NCBI RefSeq assembly: GCF_022899355.1
Contig: NZ_JALJCK010000017.1
Location: 62,001-126,000, forward strand
Length of the DNA: 64,000 nucleotides
Direction of reading: 5' to 3'
From: Shinella yambaruensis
Lineage (GTDB): Bacteria > Pseudomonadota > Alphaproteobacteria > Rhizobiales > Rhizobiaceae
The notes below the pieces were generated by a model, which had not been told where the DNA came from, made no database searches, and worked only from the letters and a program-made list of their open reading frames with translations. The translations under genes and the position numbers were made by a program. Positions 49,786 through 58,351 of the stretch are shown here, piece by piece. The number at the start of each line of letters is the position of its first letter. The first letter of the stretch is position 1.

Positions 49786-49823
49786 GGTTATATTGACAAA
49801 CGCGAAAAAACGAGTCCTACGAA

Positions 49824-50564
49824 TCACTTAGCCAATCTGGCGTTGCGGATCATGGCGAGCGCTTCCGCGGGATCGATGCGCCCGTCATAGAGCGCCCGGC
49901 CGGAAATCGCGCCTTCGAGCTTGCGGGCGTCGGGGGCGACGAGGCGGCGGATGTCGTCCATCGAGGCAAGGCCCCCGGAGGCGATGACGGGGATGGCGAC
50001 GGCGTCGGCGAGTTCCAGCGTCGAGGTCCAGTTGATGCCGGTCAGGATGCCGTCGCGGTCGATGTCGGTGTAGATGATCGCGGCGACGCCGGCGCCCTCG
50101 AATTTCCTGGCAAGCTCGATGACGCCGAGTTCGGATGCCTCCGCCCAGCCCTCGACGGCCACCTTGCCGCCCTTGGCGTCGATGCCGACGGCGACCTTGC
50201 CGGGGAATTTTTTGCAGGCCTCGATGACCAGCGCCGGATCGCGCACGGCGACCGTGCCGAGGATGACGCGGGAAAGCCCGCGCGACAGCCAGCTTTCGAT
50301 ATGGTCGAGCGTGCGGATGCCGCCGCCGAGCTGCACGGGGTTCTTCGTCGCCTTGAGGATGGCGTCGACGGCGGCGCCGTTGACGCTTTCCCCCGCGAAG
50401 GCGCCGTTGAGATCGACGACGTGCAGCCATTCGAAGCCCTGGTCCTCGAAGGCTTTCGCCTGGGCGGCCGGATCGGGATTGTAGACGGTGGCCTGGTCCA
50501 TATCGCCGAGTTTCAGGCGAACGCACTGGCCGTCTTTCAGGTCGATGGCGGGAAAGAGGATCAT
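49824..50564 (-). CDS. hisA: Phosphoribosylformimino-AICAR-phosphate isomerase
   Basis: A 246-residue TIM barrel for step four of histidine synthesis. The catalytic aspartates are in [10 protein letters not shown] and [10 protein letters not shown], with GGIRTLD and ASGGLAS as phosphate sites. It is flanked on both sides by inserts, so it is no longer contiguous with hisH or hisF. A bidirectional terminator lies 116 bases upstream, implying its own promoter in 50565-50680; no convincing one was found. Confidence 0.96.
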   Translation of the reverse strand: MILFPAIDLKDGQCVRLKLGDMDQATVYNPDPAAQAKAFEDQGFEWLHVVDLNGAFAGESVNGAAVDAILKATKNPVQLGGGIRTLDHIESWLSRGLSRVILGTVAVRDPALVIEACKKFPGKVAVGIDAKGGKVAVEGWAEASELGVIELARKFEGAGVAAIIYTDIDRDGILTGINWTSTLELADAVAIPVIASGGLASMDDIRRLVAPDARKLEGAISGRALYDGRIDPAEALAMIRNARLAK

Positions 50565-50680
50565 GTCAGGGCTCGTATATGGAAGATACGCACAAAAAGT
50601 GAACAGATTCCGTGTGAAAACCCGGAAGTTGCTATGGACTCTTCTTCTTGCAATCCATAGGAGTCGGAGTCGTCAACACA

Positions 50681-50707
50681 AAAAGCCGGGATTCCGGCCC
50701 GGCTTTT
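50681..50707. terminator. Bidirectional terminator between hisH and hisA
   Basis: AAAAGCCGGG and CCCGGCTTTT form a perfect 10-bp stem with a 7-base loop. Each side gives a T-tract on one strand (TTTTTG on both). On the minus strand it would cut transcription coming from hisB-hisH before hisA. Confidence 0.85.
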
Positions 50708-50723
50708 TGCGCCCGTAGCAGTT

Positions 50724-50817
50724 GAGATGCCAAGGGAAATAGGACTTTTACCTACAGTCGGCAAAGAGCACATGGCCTTTCCGGCGTCAAATGAAATCCT
50801 TTGATGGCTGGCATCTC
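50724..50817. ncRNA. Candidate structured RNA, multi-helix junction
   Basis: GAGATGCCA (50724-50732) and TGGCATCTC (50809-50817) close a 94-base segment. Inside are TAGG/CCTA (50740-50754), GTCGG-C-AAAG paired with CTTTCCGGC (50757-50785), and TCAAA/TTTGA (50787-50804). On the plus strand all helices form, one with a U-G pair, and the segment is a 5' leader ending 25 bases before the orphan ORF. On the minus strand it is followed by the terminator, as in an sRNA or an attenuator before hisA, but one helix gains a C-A mismatch. The strand is unresolved. Confidence 0.4.
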
Positions 50818-50842
50818 GTTTAGCTCCCAAGAGGTAAAACGA

Positions 50843-51124
50843 ATGGCATATTTTAGTGACCCGCAAGCAAAGGATATCTGGAAAGCTCGCTGGCTTGGCG
50901 AAGGAGTTCAGGCTCTTGTTGAACGCTATCGCCAGAGTCCTTTTCGATTCTACGAAGTATGGACAGAAGAGCGCAACCAAGGAACGCGTTTGAAAGCATT
51001 TGACGAGTTCAAACGCGAGCATCCTGATAAAGCCGCAATAGTGGATGCTTCTCCGCACAAGCCCAAGCGTCGAGTAACGACCCGGACGATTGTTAATGAT
51101 GGCCAACACGAGCTGCTCCTCTAA
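50843..51124 (+). CDS. Hypothetical protein, 93 residues, in the hisH-hisA gap
   Basis: I do not recognise this protein. It is small, charged and has no signal peptide or membrane helix; [19 protein letters not shown] is the N-terminus, and basic [11 protein letters not shown] lies near the end. ATG at 50843 follows AAGAGGT. Its codons are more AT-rich than the his genes. The TAA stop overlaps the convergent hisH stop by two bases, so the coding end is locked into hisH. It is probably acquired, like the DUF3800 gene. Confidence 0.55.
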   Translation: MAYFSDPQAKDIWKARWLGEGVQALVERYRQSPFRFYEVWTEERNQGTRLKAFDEFKREHPDKAAIVDASPHKPKRRVTTRTIVNDGQHELLL

Positions 51125-51762
51125 GGCTTCCATCTAAGAAAGTTCGTAATGAGGGAAAGGCCGAGCGCCTGGCTCTTTTCCGGATGGAACTGTGCGCCGG
51201 CCTTGTTGCCGCTCGCGACGAAGGCGGTCATCGGGCCGCCATAGTCGACGGTCGCGACCACGTCGTCCGGGTTTTCGGCGGCGAGGTGGTAGGAGTGCAC
51301 GAAATAGGCGTGCAGCGTCTCCGGGATGCCCTCGAAGAGCGGGTGCGCGTATCGGCGGGTGAGCGTGTTCCAGCCGATCTGCGGGATCTTCAGCGCCGGA
51401 TCGTCCGGCGTCATCCGGACGACGTCGCCGCTGATCCAGCCGAGGCCTTCCGTGATGGTCTTTTCGAGGCCGCGCGAGGACATGAGCTGCATGCCGACGC
51501 AGATGCCGAGAAAGGGCCGGGCCTTCGCCTCGACGATGTCGCGCAGCGCCTCGACCATGCCGGGCACGGCGTCGAGGCCGCGGCGGCAGTCGGCATAGGC
51601 GCCGACGCCGGGCAGCACGATGCGGTCGGCGGCGGCGACGCGCTCGGCCTTGTCGGTGAGGTCGATTTCGGCGGCAATGCCGGCCTCGCGGGCGGCGCGC
51701 TCGAAGGCCTTGGTGGCCGAGCGCAGGTTGCCCGAGCCGTAGTCGATGATTGCAACGCGCAT
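51121..51762 (-). CDS. hisH: Imidazole glycerol phosphate synthase, glutaminase subunit
   Basis: A 213-residue class I glutamine amidotransferase that feeds ammonia to HisF. The nucleophile is Cys in [10 protein letters not shown], with His and Glu in AQFHPEKS. It lies 2 bases after the DUF2628 stop, so hisB-DUF2628-hisH is one unit. Confidence 0.96.
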   Translation of the reverse strand: MRVAIIDYGSGNLRSATKAFERAAREAGIAAEIDLTDKAERVAAADRIVLPGVGAYADCRRGLDAVPGMVEALRDIVEAKARPFLGICVGMQLMSSRGLEKTITEGLGWISGDVVRMTPDDPALKIPQIGWNTLTRRYAHPLFEGIPETLHAYFVHSYHLAAENPDDVVATVDYGGPMTAFVASGNKAGAQFHPEKSQALGLSLITNFLRWKP

Positions 51763-51764
51763 TC

Positions 51765-52235
51765 TCAGCGTCCTTCCTTGAAACCGACGAGGCCGAGCAT
51801 GGGAGCGTGCCGGCGCGGGGAGGTTTCGGAGGCCGGCAGGAGGACGCTTTCACGCGGTTCTGCCTCGCCGGCTGGGGTTTGCATGTAATAGATCTCCTCG
51901 GCGGTGGCGCGGTCGTCGGCCGTGATCACCGCATCGACCGTCCAGCCGCGGCGCGTGAGGCCGGCGACGACCATCGAGGGGCCTTCGAGCGCGACGAGGA
52001 GATTGGTGGCAAGGCAGATGCCGAGGCCGGCAAGGCCGAAGAGCGGATGATCGGCGACGGCCGAGCCGAGCGACTGCACGGCGAAGGCGAGCGCGGCGGC
52101 GAGCCAGGCGCGATGCCAGAGCAGCCAGAGGACCGGCAGGAAGAGCGCGATCCAGGAAAAGCGGTCCCGGATGATCCGGGCTTTTTCGTCTCCGGACGCA
52201 GCGCCCGGCGGTATCAGAACGAGGAATGTGGCCAT
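51765..52235 (-). CDS. DUF2628 membrane protein
   Basis: A 156-residue protein. The N-terminal VLIPPGAA and IIRDRFSW are followed by two or three hydrophobic segments (about 28-52 and 62-88) with [12 protein letters not shown]. The C-terminal third is soluble. The family has no known function; it sits between hisB and hisH in related rhizobia. Confidence 0.8.
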   Translation of the reverse strand: MATFLVLIPPGAASGDEKARIIRDRFSWIALFLPVLWLLWHRAWLAAALAFAVQSLGSAVADHPLFGLAGLGICLATNLLVALEGPSMVVAGLTRRGWTVDAVITADDRATAEEIYYMQTPAGEAEPRESVLLPASETSPRRHAPMLGLVGFKEGR

Positions 52236-52261
52236 GACGGCCTCCAGCTATTATTTCCTAT

Positions 52262-52305
52262 GCAATCCCGGATGCAAAACCGCTGCACACTTCTGCTGGA
52301 ATTGC
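52262..52305 (-). repeat. 44-bp dispersed rhizobial repeat, copy 2 (inverted)
   Basis: Reading the minus strand gives GCAATTCCAGCAGAAGTG, then CAGCGGTTTTGC, matching copy 1 at 46641-46684 with a few changes and the same 44-bp length. It ends 1 base before the hisB stop codon. Confidence 0.75.
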
Positions 52306-52306
52306 T

Positions 52307-52900
52307 TCAGGCCAGCGAACCCTTCGTCGAGGGAACGCGGCCCGCCTGGCGGGGATCGATCTCGGTCGCGGTGCGCAACACGCGCGCGACGGCCTTGAAG
52401 CACGTCTCCGAGATATGATGGTTGTTCGCGCCGTAGATGTTCTGGATATGCAGCGTGATGCCGGCGTGCTGGGCGAGCGCGTTGAAGAACTCGCGCACCA
52501 GCTCGGTGTCGAAGCTGCCGATCTTCGGGGCGGAGAAGGCGACGTTCCAGACGAGGAAGGGCCGGCCCGACACGTCCACGGCGGCGCGGGTCATCGTCTC
52601 GTCCATGGCAAGGTCGAGCGAGGCGTAGCGCGTGATGCCGCGCCGGTCGCCGAGCGCCTTGGCGATGGCCTGGCCGATGGCGATGCCGGTGTCTTCCACG
52701 GTATGGTGGTCGTCGACATGGAGGTCGCCCTCGGTCTTGATGTCCATGTCGATGAGCGAATGGCGCGACAGCTGGTCGAGCATATGATCGAAGAAACCGA
52801 CGCCGGTCGAAATGCTCGACGTGCCGGTGCCGTCGATATTGACGGTGACGGCGACGGAGGTCTCGTTCGTCTTGCGCGAAACGCTGGCAGTGCGGCTCAT
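52307..52900 (-). CDS. hisB: Imidazoleglycerol-phosphate dehydratase
   Basis: A 197-residue enzyme for step six of histidine synthesis, monofunctional (no phosphatase domain). The manganese-binding motifs [22 protein letters not shown] and [12 protein letters not shown] are intact. It is the first gene of the his run here, divergent from hslV across a 1.1-kb spacer. Confidence 0.97.
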   Translation of the reverse strand: MSRTASVSRKTNETSVAVTVNIDGTGTSSISTGVGFFDHMLDQLSRHSLIDMDIKTEGDLHVDDHHTVEDTGIAIGQAIAKALGDRRGITRYASLDLAMDETMTRAAVDVSGRPFLVWNVAFSAPKIGSFDTELVREFFNALAQHAGITLHIQNIYGANNHHISETCFKAVARVLRTATEIDPRQAGRVPSTKGSLA

Positions 52901-53032
52901 TGCTGTCTCCGGTAGAGTGTCGCCGCTCCTTAACAGGGCTCTTCACAAAAGGCCAGTCTTTCGAGGGTTTCCGGCGCAAGGGGGAACGGCCCGCGCGGTG
53001 CGCCGCCGGGGTGATGGAACGTCGTTGTTTTC

Positions 53033-53074
53033 GCAATTCCGACCCAAACCGCTTCGCGCTTTTGCCGGAATTGC
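53033..53074 (-). repeat. Dispersed rhizobial repeat, copy 3 (inverted, 42 bp)
   Basis: On the minus strand it reads GCAATTCCGGCAAAAGCGCG, then AAGCGGTTTGG, and ends GGAATTGC: the same unit as 46641-46684 with substitutions and two bases fewer. Confidence 0.7.
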
Positions 53075-53574
53075 CCTCGTCCGGAGAACCGCGCGAAAGC
53101 GTTGCCTCTGGAAATGGGTATGGTGCGGCTTCGCTTTCGCGCGGCCCAGGCGTTCTTCGGAGGCGGTCTCATCCTCCTTCAGGCATGGTAGGGCTTCGCT
53201 GCGCAGTTTGTTGGCGCCTGTGCCTTTTCCGAAAACCGCGTTCCGCACTTTTCGGGGACAGGCGCTTCCATCCTGCTTGCATGGCGGACCCAAGCCGACC
53301 CCGCGACCCGGGGAAGGGGGAAGCCTCTGACGCCGCGTTCATCCGCCGGCCCGATCCCGTGAGCACGGGAAAAGGCCATGGATCACCACGACGTTCCACG
53401 CCTCTTTCGTTCCTGCCGTACGTTTCGGCAGAAATCGAAAGCGCCTCCTCCCGCCCGCATCGACACGTTACGCGATCCGTCCGGCGGCGGAAGGAAGGTC
53501 AGGATAAGGTGTGTTTTGGGGGTGGGGAAAATCGGTCCGGGACTTTTCTGGAAAAGCGCCGCGAACGGCGTGAT

Positions 53575-53713
53575 TCGCCCCTCATCCGGCTGCCGCCACC
53601 TTCTCCCCGCAAGCGGGGCGAAGGGATATGCCGGGATGGTTTCCACCCCTCTCACGCTCAGCGGGGCAAGTCCCCTCTCCCCGCTTGCGGGGAGAGGGTT
53701 AGGGTGAGGGGCG
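53575..53713. repeat. 139-bp palindromic element, relative of 40071-40231
   Basis: CGCCCCTCA (53575-53583) is inverted as TGAGGGGCG (53705-53713). Two CTCCCCGC/GCGGGG hairpins lie inside, as in the 40071-40231 element. The internal sequence differs, so this is a diverged member of the same family. Confidence 0.65.
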
Positions 53714-53761
53714 GCACCGTCATTGGCCGACGCGCCCGGCGTTCCCGTTCGCCGCCGCAGT

Positions 53762-53882
53762 TCACTTCTTCTTCGCGCTGTCGCCGTGCTTCACTTGCGT
53801 ATCGAAGATCGAGAGGCTTTGGCGGAGGTCTTGTCTTTCACGGGCTTGCGCACGTCCTTGTTGCTTCGGCCCCTTTCACCAT
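53762..53882 (-). pseudogene. Small gene with an apparent one-base frameshift
   Basis: On the minus strand GGAGGG lies 7 bases before ATG at 53882. The frame from the ATG stops after 14 codons. Removing one G from the GGGG run at codons 4-5 gives a continuous 39-residue basic peptide ending LSIFDTQVKHGDSAKKK and TGA at 53762. A true frameshift, a sequencing error or ribosomal slippage would each explain this. The protein is not recognised. Confidence 0.4.
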
Positions 53883-53989
53883 CGGCTCACCCTCCGTTTG
53901 CAATCTTCAAACCGCTGCTTACATAGGACACAACGAAGCCGCCGCGCAGGCGGCGTCCCCGCCCCAAAAGGGCCTTTGAGGTCTATCGA

Positions 53990-54547
53990 ATGAGTGAACA
54001 CAATCCCTACGCTTCCATGCACGCCACGACGATCATCACCGTCCGCAAGGACGGCAAGGTGGTGATGGCGGGCGACGGCCAGGTGAGCCTTGGCCAGACC
54101 GTGATGAAGGGCAATGCGCGCAAGGTCCGCCGCCTTGCCAAGGGCGACGTGATCGCCGGTTTCGCCGGCGCGACGGCCGATGCCTTCACGCTGCTCGAAC
54201 GGCTCGAAGCCAAGCTCGAGCAATATCCCGACCAGCTGATGCGCGCGGCCGTCGAGCTTGCCAAGGACTGGCGTACCGACCGCTATCTGCGCCGCCTCGA
54301 GGCGATGATGCTGGTCGCCGACAAGTCCGTCACCCTGGCGCTGACCGGCAATGGCGACGTGCTGGAGCCGGAACACGGCACCATGGCGATCGGTTCGGGC
54401 GGCAACTATGCCTATGCCGCGGCCCGGGCGCTGATGGACACGGACAAGTCGGCGGAAGAGATCGCGCGCCGCGCCATGCAGATCGCCGGCGACATCTGCG
54501 TCTACACCAACCAGAATGTCGTGGTGGAGACGCTGGATGCCGATTGA
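53990..54547 (+). CDS. hslV: ATP-dependent protease proteolytic subunit HslV
   Basis: A 185-residue threonine protease of the HslUV (ClpQY) complex. Processing before Thr13 in [12 protein letters not shown] exposes the catalytic threonine. GDGQVSLG and [14 protein letters not shown] are conserved. HslU is encoded two genes downstream, after a GNAT gene that overlaps both. Confidence 0.96.
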   Translation: MSEHNPYASMHATTIITVRKDGKVVMAGDGQVSLGQTVMKGNARKVRRLAKGDVIAGFAGATADAFTLLERLEAKLEQYPDQLMRAAVELAKDWRTDRYLRRLEAMMLVADKSVTLALTGNGDVLEPEHGTMAIGSGGNYAYAAARALMDTDKSAEEIARRAMQIAGDICVYTNQNVVVETLDAD

Positions 54548-55079
54548 TCCCGCCCGGATCGGCTTTTCACCCGTCGGGGAAGGGCACTACCCGCTGCTTC
54601 ACGCATGGCTGACCAGGCCGCACATGCGCGAATGGTGGGGCGATCCGGAAGAGGAGCTCGGCTTCATCCGCGACATGGTGGAGGGAAAGGACACGACCCG
54701 TCCCTTCCTCATCATGCTCGACGGAAAGCCGGTCGGCTACATACAATACTGGTTTCTCGGCCATCACCAGAACGAGGCGTGGACGAAGGACAATCCCTGG
54801 CTTCTCGAGCTGCCGCAGGAGGCCGTCGGCGTCGATCTTTCGATCGGCGAGGCGGACAGGCTCTCCACCGGCATCGGCTCGGCGGCGCTCATCGCCTTCG
54901 TCGCCCGTCTTCGCGGCCTCGGCCACGAGACCATCATCATCGATCCCGATCCCGCCAACGCCCGTGCGGTTCGCGCCTATGAAAAAGCCGGCTTCCGGCC
55001 GGTGGAAAAGCTCCTGGGCCGCACCGGCGACGACGTGCTGATCATGCAATTCGACCCGAAAGCGAACGAGACATCATGA
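54537..55079 (+). CDS. GNAT acetyltransferase between hslV and hslU
   Basis: A 180-residue N-acetyltransferase of the aminoglycoside 6'-acetyltransferase-like branch (Acetyltransf_8). [16 protein letters not shown] and [10 protein letters not shown] are the substrate-side motifs, and [13 protein letters not shown] is the acetyl-CoA loop. The true substrate is unknown; resistance cannot be assumed. ATG at 54537 overlaps the hslV end by 11 bases, and its stop overlaps the hslU ATG (ATGA), so all three are translated together. Confidence 0.85.
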   Translation: MPIDPARIGFSPVGEGHYPLLHAWLTRPHMREWWGDPEEELGFIRDMVEGKDTTRPFLIMLDGKPVGYIQYWFLGHHQNEAWTKDNPWLLELPQEAVGVDLSIGEADRLSTGIGSAALIAFVARLRGLGHETIIIDPDPANARAVRAYEKAGFRPVEKLLGRTGDDVLIMQFDPKANETS

Positions 55080-56386
55080 CCAACTTTTCCCCCCGCGAGA
55101 TCGTTTCCGAACTCGACCGCTACATTATCGGCCAGCACGACGCCAAGCGCGCCGTCGCCATCGCGCTGCGCAACCGCTGGCGCCGCCACCAGCTGGAACC
55201 GGACCTGCGCGACGAGGTGATGCCGAAGAACATCCTGATGATCGGCCCGACCGGCGTCGGCAAGACCGAGATCTCCCGGCGCCTCGCCAAGCTCGCCGGC
55301 GCGCCCTTCGTCAAGGTCGAGGCCACCAAGTTCACCGAGGTCGGCTATGTCGGCCGCGATGTCGAGCAGATCGTGCGCGACCTCGTCGAGGTCGGCATCG
55401 GCCTGGTGCGCGAGAAGAAGCGCGCCGAGGTGACGGCCAAGGCCCATGCGAATGCCGAGGAACGGGTGCTCGACGCGCTCGTCGGCGCGACGGCCTCGCC
55501 GGCGACGCGCGACAGTTTCCGCAGGAAGCTGCGGGGCAACGAGCTGGACGACAAGGACATCGAGATCGACGTCGCCGATACGGGCGGCGGCCTGCCCGGC
55601 GGTTTCGAGATCCCCGGCATGCCCGGCGCCAATATCGGCGTCCTCAACCTTTCCGAGATGTTCGGCAAGGCGATGGGCGGGCGCACCAAGAAGGTGAAGA
55701 CGACGGTCAAGGATTCCTACAAGATCCTGATCGACGACGAATCCGACAAGCTGCTCGACAACGAGCAGATCCAGCGCGAGGCCATCCGCTCGGCGGAGAA
55801 CGACGGCATCGTCTTCATCGACGAGATCGACAAGATCGCCGCGCGCGACGGCGGCATGGGCGCGGGCGTGTCCCGCGAGGGCGTGCAGCGCGACCTCCTG
55901 CCGCTCGTCGAGGGCACGACGGTCGCCACCAAATACGGGCCGGTCAAGACGGATCACATCCTCTTCATCGCCTCCGGCGCCTTCCATGTCTCCAAGCCCT
56001 CGGATCTCCTGCCCGAGCTGCAGGGCCGCCTGCCGATCCGCGTCGAGCTGCGCGCGCTGACCAAGGAGGACTTCCGTCGCATCCTCACGGAGACGGAGGC
56101 GAGCCTCATCCGGCAGTACAAGGCGCTGATGGCGACGGAAAGCGTCGAGCTCGACTTCACCGAGGACGGCATCGACGCGCTGGCCGATGTGGCGGTGCAG
56201 CTCAATGCGAGCGTCGAGAACATCGGCGCGCGGCGGCTGCAGACGGTGATGGAGCGGGTGCTCGACGAGATCTCCTTCGAGGCGCCGGACAAGGGCGGCA
56301 ACAAGCTCCTCATCGACGCCGACTATGTGAAGAAGCATGTCGGGGCGCTTGCGGCCAATACCGACCTGTCGCGCTACATTCTGTGA
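55076..56386 (+). CDS. hslU: ATP-dependent protease ATPase subunit HslU
   Basis: A 436-residue AAA+ unfoldase that feeds substrates to HslV. Walker A is [10 protein letters not shown], Walker B is [10 protein letters not shown], and the C-terminal tail LSRYIL docks into HslV. The intermediate domain (about residues 110-240) is present. A strong terminator follows. Confidence 0.97.
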   Translation: MTNFSPREIVSELDRYIIGQHDAKRAVAIALRNRWRRHQLEPDLRDEVMPKNILMIGPTGVGKTEISRRLAKLAGAPFVKVEATKFTEVGYVGRDVEQIVRDLVEVGIGLVREKKRAEVTAKAHANAEERVLDALVGATASPATRDSFRRKLRGNELDDKDIEIDVADTGGGLPGGFEIPGMPGANIGVLNLSEMFGKAMGGRTKKVKTTVKDSYKILIDDESDKLLDNEQIQREAIRSAENDGIVFIDEIDKIAARDGGMGAGVSREGVQRDLLPLVEGTTVATKYGPVKTDHILFIASGAFHVSKPSDLLPELQGRLPIRVELRALTKEDFRRILTETEASLIRQYKALMATESVELDFTEDGIDALADVAVQLNASVENIGARRLQTVMERVLDEISFEAPDKGGNKLLIDADYVKKHVGALAANTDLSRYIL

Positions 56387-56393
56387 CGTTTCC

Positions 56394-56434
56394 GCACCGG
56401 TGGCCGCTCTTGCGGCCGCCGGTGCCGGATTTTT
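56394..56434 (+). terminator. Intrinsic terminator of hslV-GNAT-hslU
   Basis: GCACCGG-T-GGCCGC pairs with GCGGCC-G-CCGGTGC (14 positions, one T-G wobble) around a TCTT loop, followed within 4 bases by ATTTTTG. It starts 8 bases after the hslU stop. Confidence 0.88.
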
Positions 56435-56562
56435 GCAGGCGGGGCCTCTCGACAGAAGGGACCGTGCGGCCTAGGCATTGCACGCGTTTTGGCATCATTC
56501 CGACATGTTTGCGTTGCATCGGTCTCGCCATGCCGACATCACGAGAAGACGGAACCGGACCC

Positions 56563-57510
56563 GTGCGACAGCTCATTTCCGTGCTTGCCCTTGCAGCCGC
56601 CCTTTTTGTTCAGGACCAGACGCTGGCGCTGGCCATCGACATGGTGCCCGCCGGCAACCGCAATGCCGAGCAGCCGCAGATCCCGGGCGCCTCCACGCGC
56701 CGCACCAAGGCGGGCAAGACCTCCTTCGACGCCAAATACGAGAAGGTGCGCGATCTCATCGCCAACGATCGCCAGCTGACCGGCAAGATCAAGGCGGTGG
56801 CGGGCAAGTACGGCATCACCCCCATCCACATGGTCGGCGCGATCGTCGGCGAGCACACCTACAATGTGGATGCCTATGACCGCCTGCAGAGCTACTATGT
56901 GAAGGCGGCGTCCTATACCGGCTCGTTCCGCTTCGCCTATGACGGCGAGAACGTCGCCGATTTCGTCGACCGGCCGGAATTTGCCAAATGCGCGGACAAG
57001 AAGGGCTCCTACGCCCTCTGGACCTGCCGCGAGACGGTCTGGAACAAGACCTTCAAGGGCCGCACGGTCGGCGGCACGTCCTTCCCGAACAACCGCTTCA
57101 GCGCGGTGTTCTTCCAGCCCTTCTATGCCGGCCAGACCTTCGGCCTCGGCCAGATCAACCCGCTGACGGCGCTGACCCTGACCGACGACGTGGCGCGCAT
57201 TTCCGGTTATGACCGTCTCGACGAGAAGGATGCGGCCGGCGTCTACCAGGCGATCATGGATCCCGACATCTCGCTTGCCTACATGGCCGCCTCGATCCGC
57301 CGCTCGATCGACGCCTACAGGAAGATCGCCGGCGTCGATATTTCGAAGAATCCCGGCGTGACGGCGACGCTCTACAATATCGGCAATCCCGATGCGCGCG
57401 CTGCCGCCTTTGCCGCGCGCCGCGCCGCGGGCGAGGCGACCTGGCCGGAAGAGAACTATTACGGCTGGCTGATCAACGACAAGCTGGCGGAACTTGAGGG
57501 TCTGCTGTAG
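56563..57510 (+). CDS. DUF1402 exported protein
   Basis: A 315-residue protein of the DUF1402 family, common in Rhizobiales and of unknown function. GTG at 56563 begins a typical signal peptide (LISVLALAAALF) with possible cleavage after ALA. An in-frame ATG at 56530 would add 11 residues. The mature part has GAIVGEHTYNVDAYDRLQSY and FGLGQINPLTAL, which recalls lysozyme-like transglycosylase folds; that link is an inference. It is monocistronic. Confidence 0.8.
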   Translation: MRQLISVLALAAALFVQDQTLALAIDMVPAGNRNAEQPQIPGASTRRTKAGKTSFDAKYEKVRDLIANDRQLTGKIKAVAGKYGITPIHMVGAIVGEHTYNVDAYDRLQSYYVKAASYTGSFRFAYDGENVADFVDRPEFAKCADKKGSYALWTCRETVWNKTFKGRTVGGTSFPNNRFSAVFFQPFYAGQTFGLGQINPLTALTLTDDVARISGYDRLDEKDAAGVYQAIMDPDISLAYMAASIRRSIDAYRKIAGVDISKNPGVTATLYNIGNPDARAAAFAARRAAGEATWPEENYYGWLINDKLAELEGLL

Positions 57511-57656
57511 TTTTTCGCAGCACCCGGCGAAAGGCCGCTGCAAGCCTGCGGGCCTCGCTCCGAATCTGGCCTGCCTCCCGGTTCACGCTCGCCAAGACGA
57601 GCCGGTCCCGCCCGCCCTCGAAGTTCGGGATCATCCGCGCCGTCTTCTGCAACCCG

Positions 57657-58211
57657 CTAGCGGACTGGCGTTGCGGGCGACGGCTCGTCGACCCGCTTCT
57701 TCGCCTTCTTGATCGTCTTGATCGAGGCGCAGGTCGCTTCCGGGTTCTTGCAGGGCTGGTAGACGACGATCTCGCTGCCGCTGCCGTCGTCCCAGACCGC
57801 CTGGACGGCGATGGTTTCCGCCTCGCCCGGCTTCAGGTTGATATAGATCCAGTTCTGCGTGTCGTCCGAGGGCAGGTTGAACGGCAGTTCGGGATCGCAT
57901 TTGGCCAGCGGGAAGCGCTGGTCCAGCGTGTCGTTGTTGATCGAGTAGCGGATCTCCGACAGGCGGCAATGCATGGTCTGCAGGCTCGTGAAATAGATGA
58001 GCTGCTGGTCGGCGAAGTTGCGGAACTGCACCCAGCCCGTCTGCTTGTTGGCATCCAGCATCGCCTTGTAGATCGAGACATCCGGGATCTGCGCCTGGTA
58101 TTGCTCCTCGTCATCGTCTTCCTGGGCGGTTGCGGGCTGGCCGCCGGCCAGAAGCGCGGCGCCAAGGAAAAGGGCGGCCAGAAACGGCTTTCGCAGGATG
58201 GGATCGATCAC
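57657..58211 (-). CDS. Exported hypothetical protein
   Basis: A 184-residue protein, not assigned to a family by me. GTG at 58211 is the chosen start because GAGGAG lies 8 bases upstream, and it directly yields a signal peptide (PFLAALFLGAALLAGG) with likely cleavage at ATA-QE. The mature part is acidic at first (EDDDEEQ), then has cysteines in MHCRLSE, AKCDPEL, QPCKN and ATCAS that could form two disulfides. It is probably periplasmic. Confidence 0.65.
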   Translation of the reverse strand: MIDPILRKPFLAALFLGAALLAGGQPATAQEDDDEEQYQAQIPDVSIYKAMLDANKQTGWVQFRNFADQQLIYFTSLQTMHCRLSEIRYSINNDTLDQRFPLAKCDPELPFNLPSDDTQNWIYINLKPGEAETIAVQAVWDDGSGSEIVVYQPCKNPEATCASIKTIKKAKKRVDEPSPATPVR

Positions 58212-58351
58212 TGGATAGGCTCCTCGTTCTTTCATCGCATGCCGCCGGTGGAATGGTGGCATTCGGCGCGGACATGTCATAACACCATAGGCAATAACAC
58301 CATTCACGGCGCGCTTTGAAAAGAGACGGCGGGCGGTACGGAAGAATTCTC

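Larger units (their letters stand above)
52901..53989. other. 1.1-kb spacer between hisB and hslV
   Basis: Open frames exist on both strands but none shows a protein family, codon pattern or ribosome-binding site that I can support. The spacer holds a 42-bp dispersed repeat (53033-53074), a possible degenerate relative near 53220-53270, a palindromic element (53575-53713) and the remains of a tiny gene (53762-53882). A TTGCAA/TACATA pair 16 bases apart at 53898-53925 is a possible hslV promoter. Confidence 0.6.

Noticed and set aside
50561-51133. 190-codon minus-strand frame across the hisH-hisA gap
   Set aside because: It overlaps both his genes' ends, crosses the terminator and lacks a start site and codon bias; the plus-strand 93-residue ORF has the better ribosome-binding site.
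52900-53979. 359-codon open frame on the plus strand in the hisB-hslV spacer
   Set aside because: It runs through a dispersed repeat and a palindromic element, is extremely arginine/proline/serine-rich, has no ribosome-binding site and matches no family pattern.
54537-55079. Aminoglycoside resistance gene
   Set aside because: The protein belongs to the broad GNAT branch that includes AAC(6'), but its conserved place inside hslVU and lack of mobile context argue against a dedicated resistance function.
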